This document shows, one piece after another, positions 4,617 to 5,026 of a stretch of 5,026 nucleotides of DNA (positions are counted from its first letter, which is position 1; the number at the start of each line of letters is the position of its first letter). The position numbers were made by a program, and so were the translations under genes. The stretch is from Bacilli bacterium (GTDB taxonomy: Bacteria; Bacillota_I; Bacilli_A; RF39; UBA660). Where the stretch lies: assembly GCA_022793555.1 (NCBI GenBank), contig JAAWDB010000110.1, forward strand, positions 1-5,026, in the 5' to 3' direction. A model generated the notes under the pieces. The model saw nothing but the letters and a program-made list of their open reading frames with translations. It was not told where the DNA came from and did no database searches.

Positions 4617-4772
4617 CTAAATTACGCGAAAACTAACATACAGGCTCACTGAACTGTAAGTATTGCCAAACGCAAACACACCAGCTTCTGTCCCATTATG
4701 GAAATCGTAACTTCGAAAAAACCAAGGATTCCAAGATACGACAAACCATAATTTTTCCAATTTAAACCTCAT
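4617..4772 (-). CDS. Possible short ORF carrying VR module J (51 aa, ATG start)
   Basis: This is the only VR module with an in-frame ATG close upstream. It reads MRFKLEKLWFVVSWNPWFF, contains GTEAGVFAFGN, and ends SFRVI and TAG. There is no Shine-Dalgarno sequence before the ATG. The frame is open upstream only to a TGA at about 4805. The leader (FKLEKLWFV) resembles those of modules C and F (KLKEFWFV), so the three share more than the VR itself. Translation is uncertain. Confidence 0.3.
   Translation of the reverse strand: MRFKLEKLWFVVSWNPWFFRSYDFHNGTEAGVFAFGNTYSSVSLYVSFRVI
4623..4748 (-). repeat. DGR variable-region module J
   Basis: Reads WFVVSWNPWFFRSYDF, then GTEAGVFAFGN, then VSFRV. 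RG is changed to RS. It is the module furthest upstream in reading direction. It is followed by only one arm (TTATCATAG) of the usual hairpin. Confidence 0.9.
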
Positions 4773-5026
4773 AACTAAATCGAAAGATCGCGGCCATATA
4801 TATCAATAAGATATAGCAATCTTCATTAATTTAAATAAGGAATAGTAAACTACCCCTTATTTAAGTCGAACACTATTGTGCTCAATAAACTTACTACATC
4901 ATCACAGAGCAAAATTTATAGAGACAATTTTTATCGAAAACCAATATTAAAAAACTTTTTAACTCTGCAATGATTAAAGGGATAACGAATAGATACTACT
5001 TACCTATCCCTTCTAAACTTATTATA
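4773..5026. other. Gene-free right end with two inverted repeats
   Basis: No gene, TR or VR copy is recognised. TTAAATAAGG (4831-4840) pairs with CCTTATTTAA (4855-4864), and AAGGGATA (4977-4984) pairs with TATCCCTT (5005-5012). Either could end transcription from a gene outside the window. Neither has the CTATG arm of the array hairpins. Confidence 0.5.

Noticed and set aside
4921..4960. Possible TR or VR remnant (GAGACAA...TCGAAAACC)
   Set aside because: Only short chance matches to VR ends, no interior motif, and wrong order of elements.
1..5026. Genetic code 4 (TGA as Trp), prompted by TGA in module B
   Set aside because: All Trp codons that I checked in the enzyme genes are TGG, and TGA appears only in the degraded module and outside genes.

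Overview
The window looks like chromosomal or prophage DNA of a low-GC bacterium, most likely a Bacillota or Mycoplasmatota-type gut lineage. This rests on the very AT-rich intergenic DNA, strong AGGAGG ribosome sites, TGG used for Trp in the genes (so probably not genetic code 4) and the type of variable-region sequence. The taxonomic guess is inference only. Everything recognisable is on the minus strand.

The core is the enzyme block of a diversity-generating retroelement (DGR), read from about 4276 down to 2220. It holds a MutS-domain-I-like mini protein (4276-3893), an Avd-family four-helix-bundle protein (3903-3523), a DGR-type reverse transcriptase (3538-2510) and a small unrecognised protein (2447-2220). 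The first three genes overlap by 11 and 16 nt and form an obvious operon. A hairpin followed by seven T's sits directly before the ribosome site of the first gene and looks like an attenuator or the end of an upstream transcript.

Around this block lie ten copies of a roughly 126-bp variable-region (VR) module: eight downstream of the enzymes (coordinates 3-2141) and two upstream (4459-4748). Each reads, with variation, as a C-type-lectin-like VR segment: WFV...NPWF.RG......G..AGVFAF......SFRV. At many codons the third base T is kept while the first two bases are scrambled, as expected from adenine mutagenesis of AAT (Asn) template codons. No adenine-rich template repeat (TR) and no full-length target gene is visible. 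Most modules have stop codons just upstream or sit directly on a hairpin, so they look like orphan VR cassettes.

Just past the SFRV end of nearly every VR is a long inverted repeat (CTATGATAA...TTATCATAG, loop about 30-45 nt). Its arms change in compensating ways between copies. In four cases a GACAGGAATT-like box lies exactly 6 nt beyond the hairpin. One hairpin stands alone without a VR, one VR is fused directly to the next hairpin, and one hairpin has only one arm. The locus therefore reads as an array of [VR + hairpin + box] cassettes, with the retroelement enzymes placed inside it. Whether this is a set of DGR targets, a silent cassette archive or a cassette-mobility system cannot be decided from sequence alone.

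The right end (4773-5026) has no gene I can recognise, only two inverted repeats.
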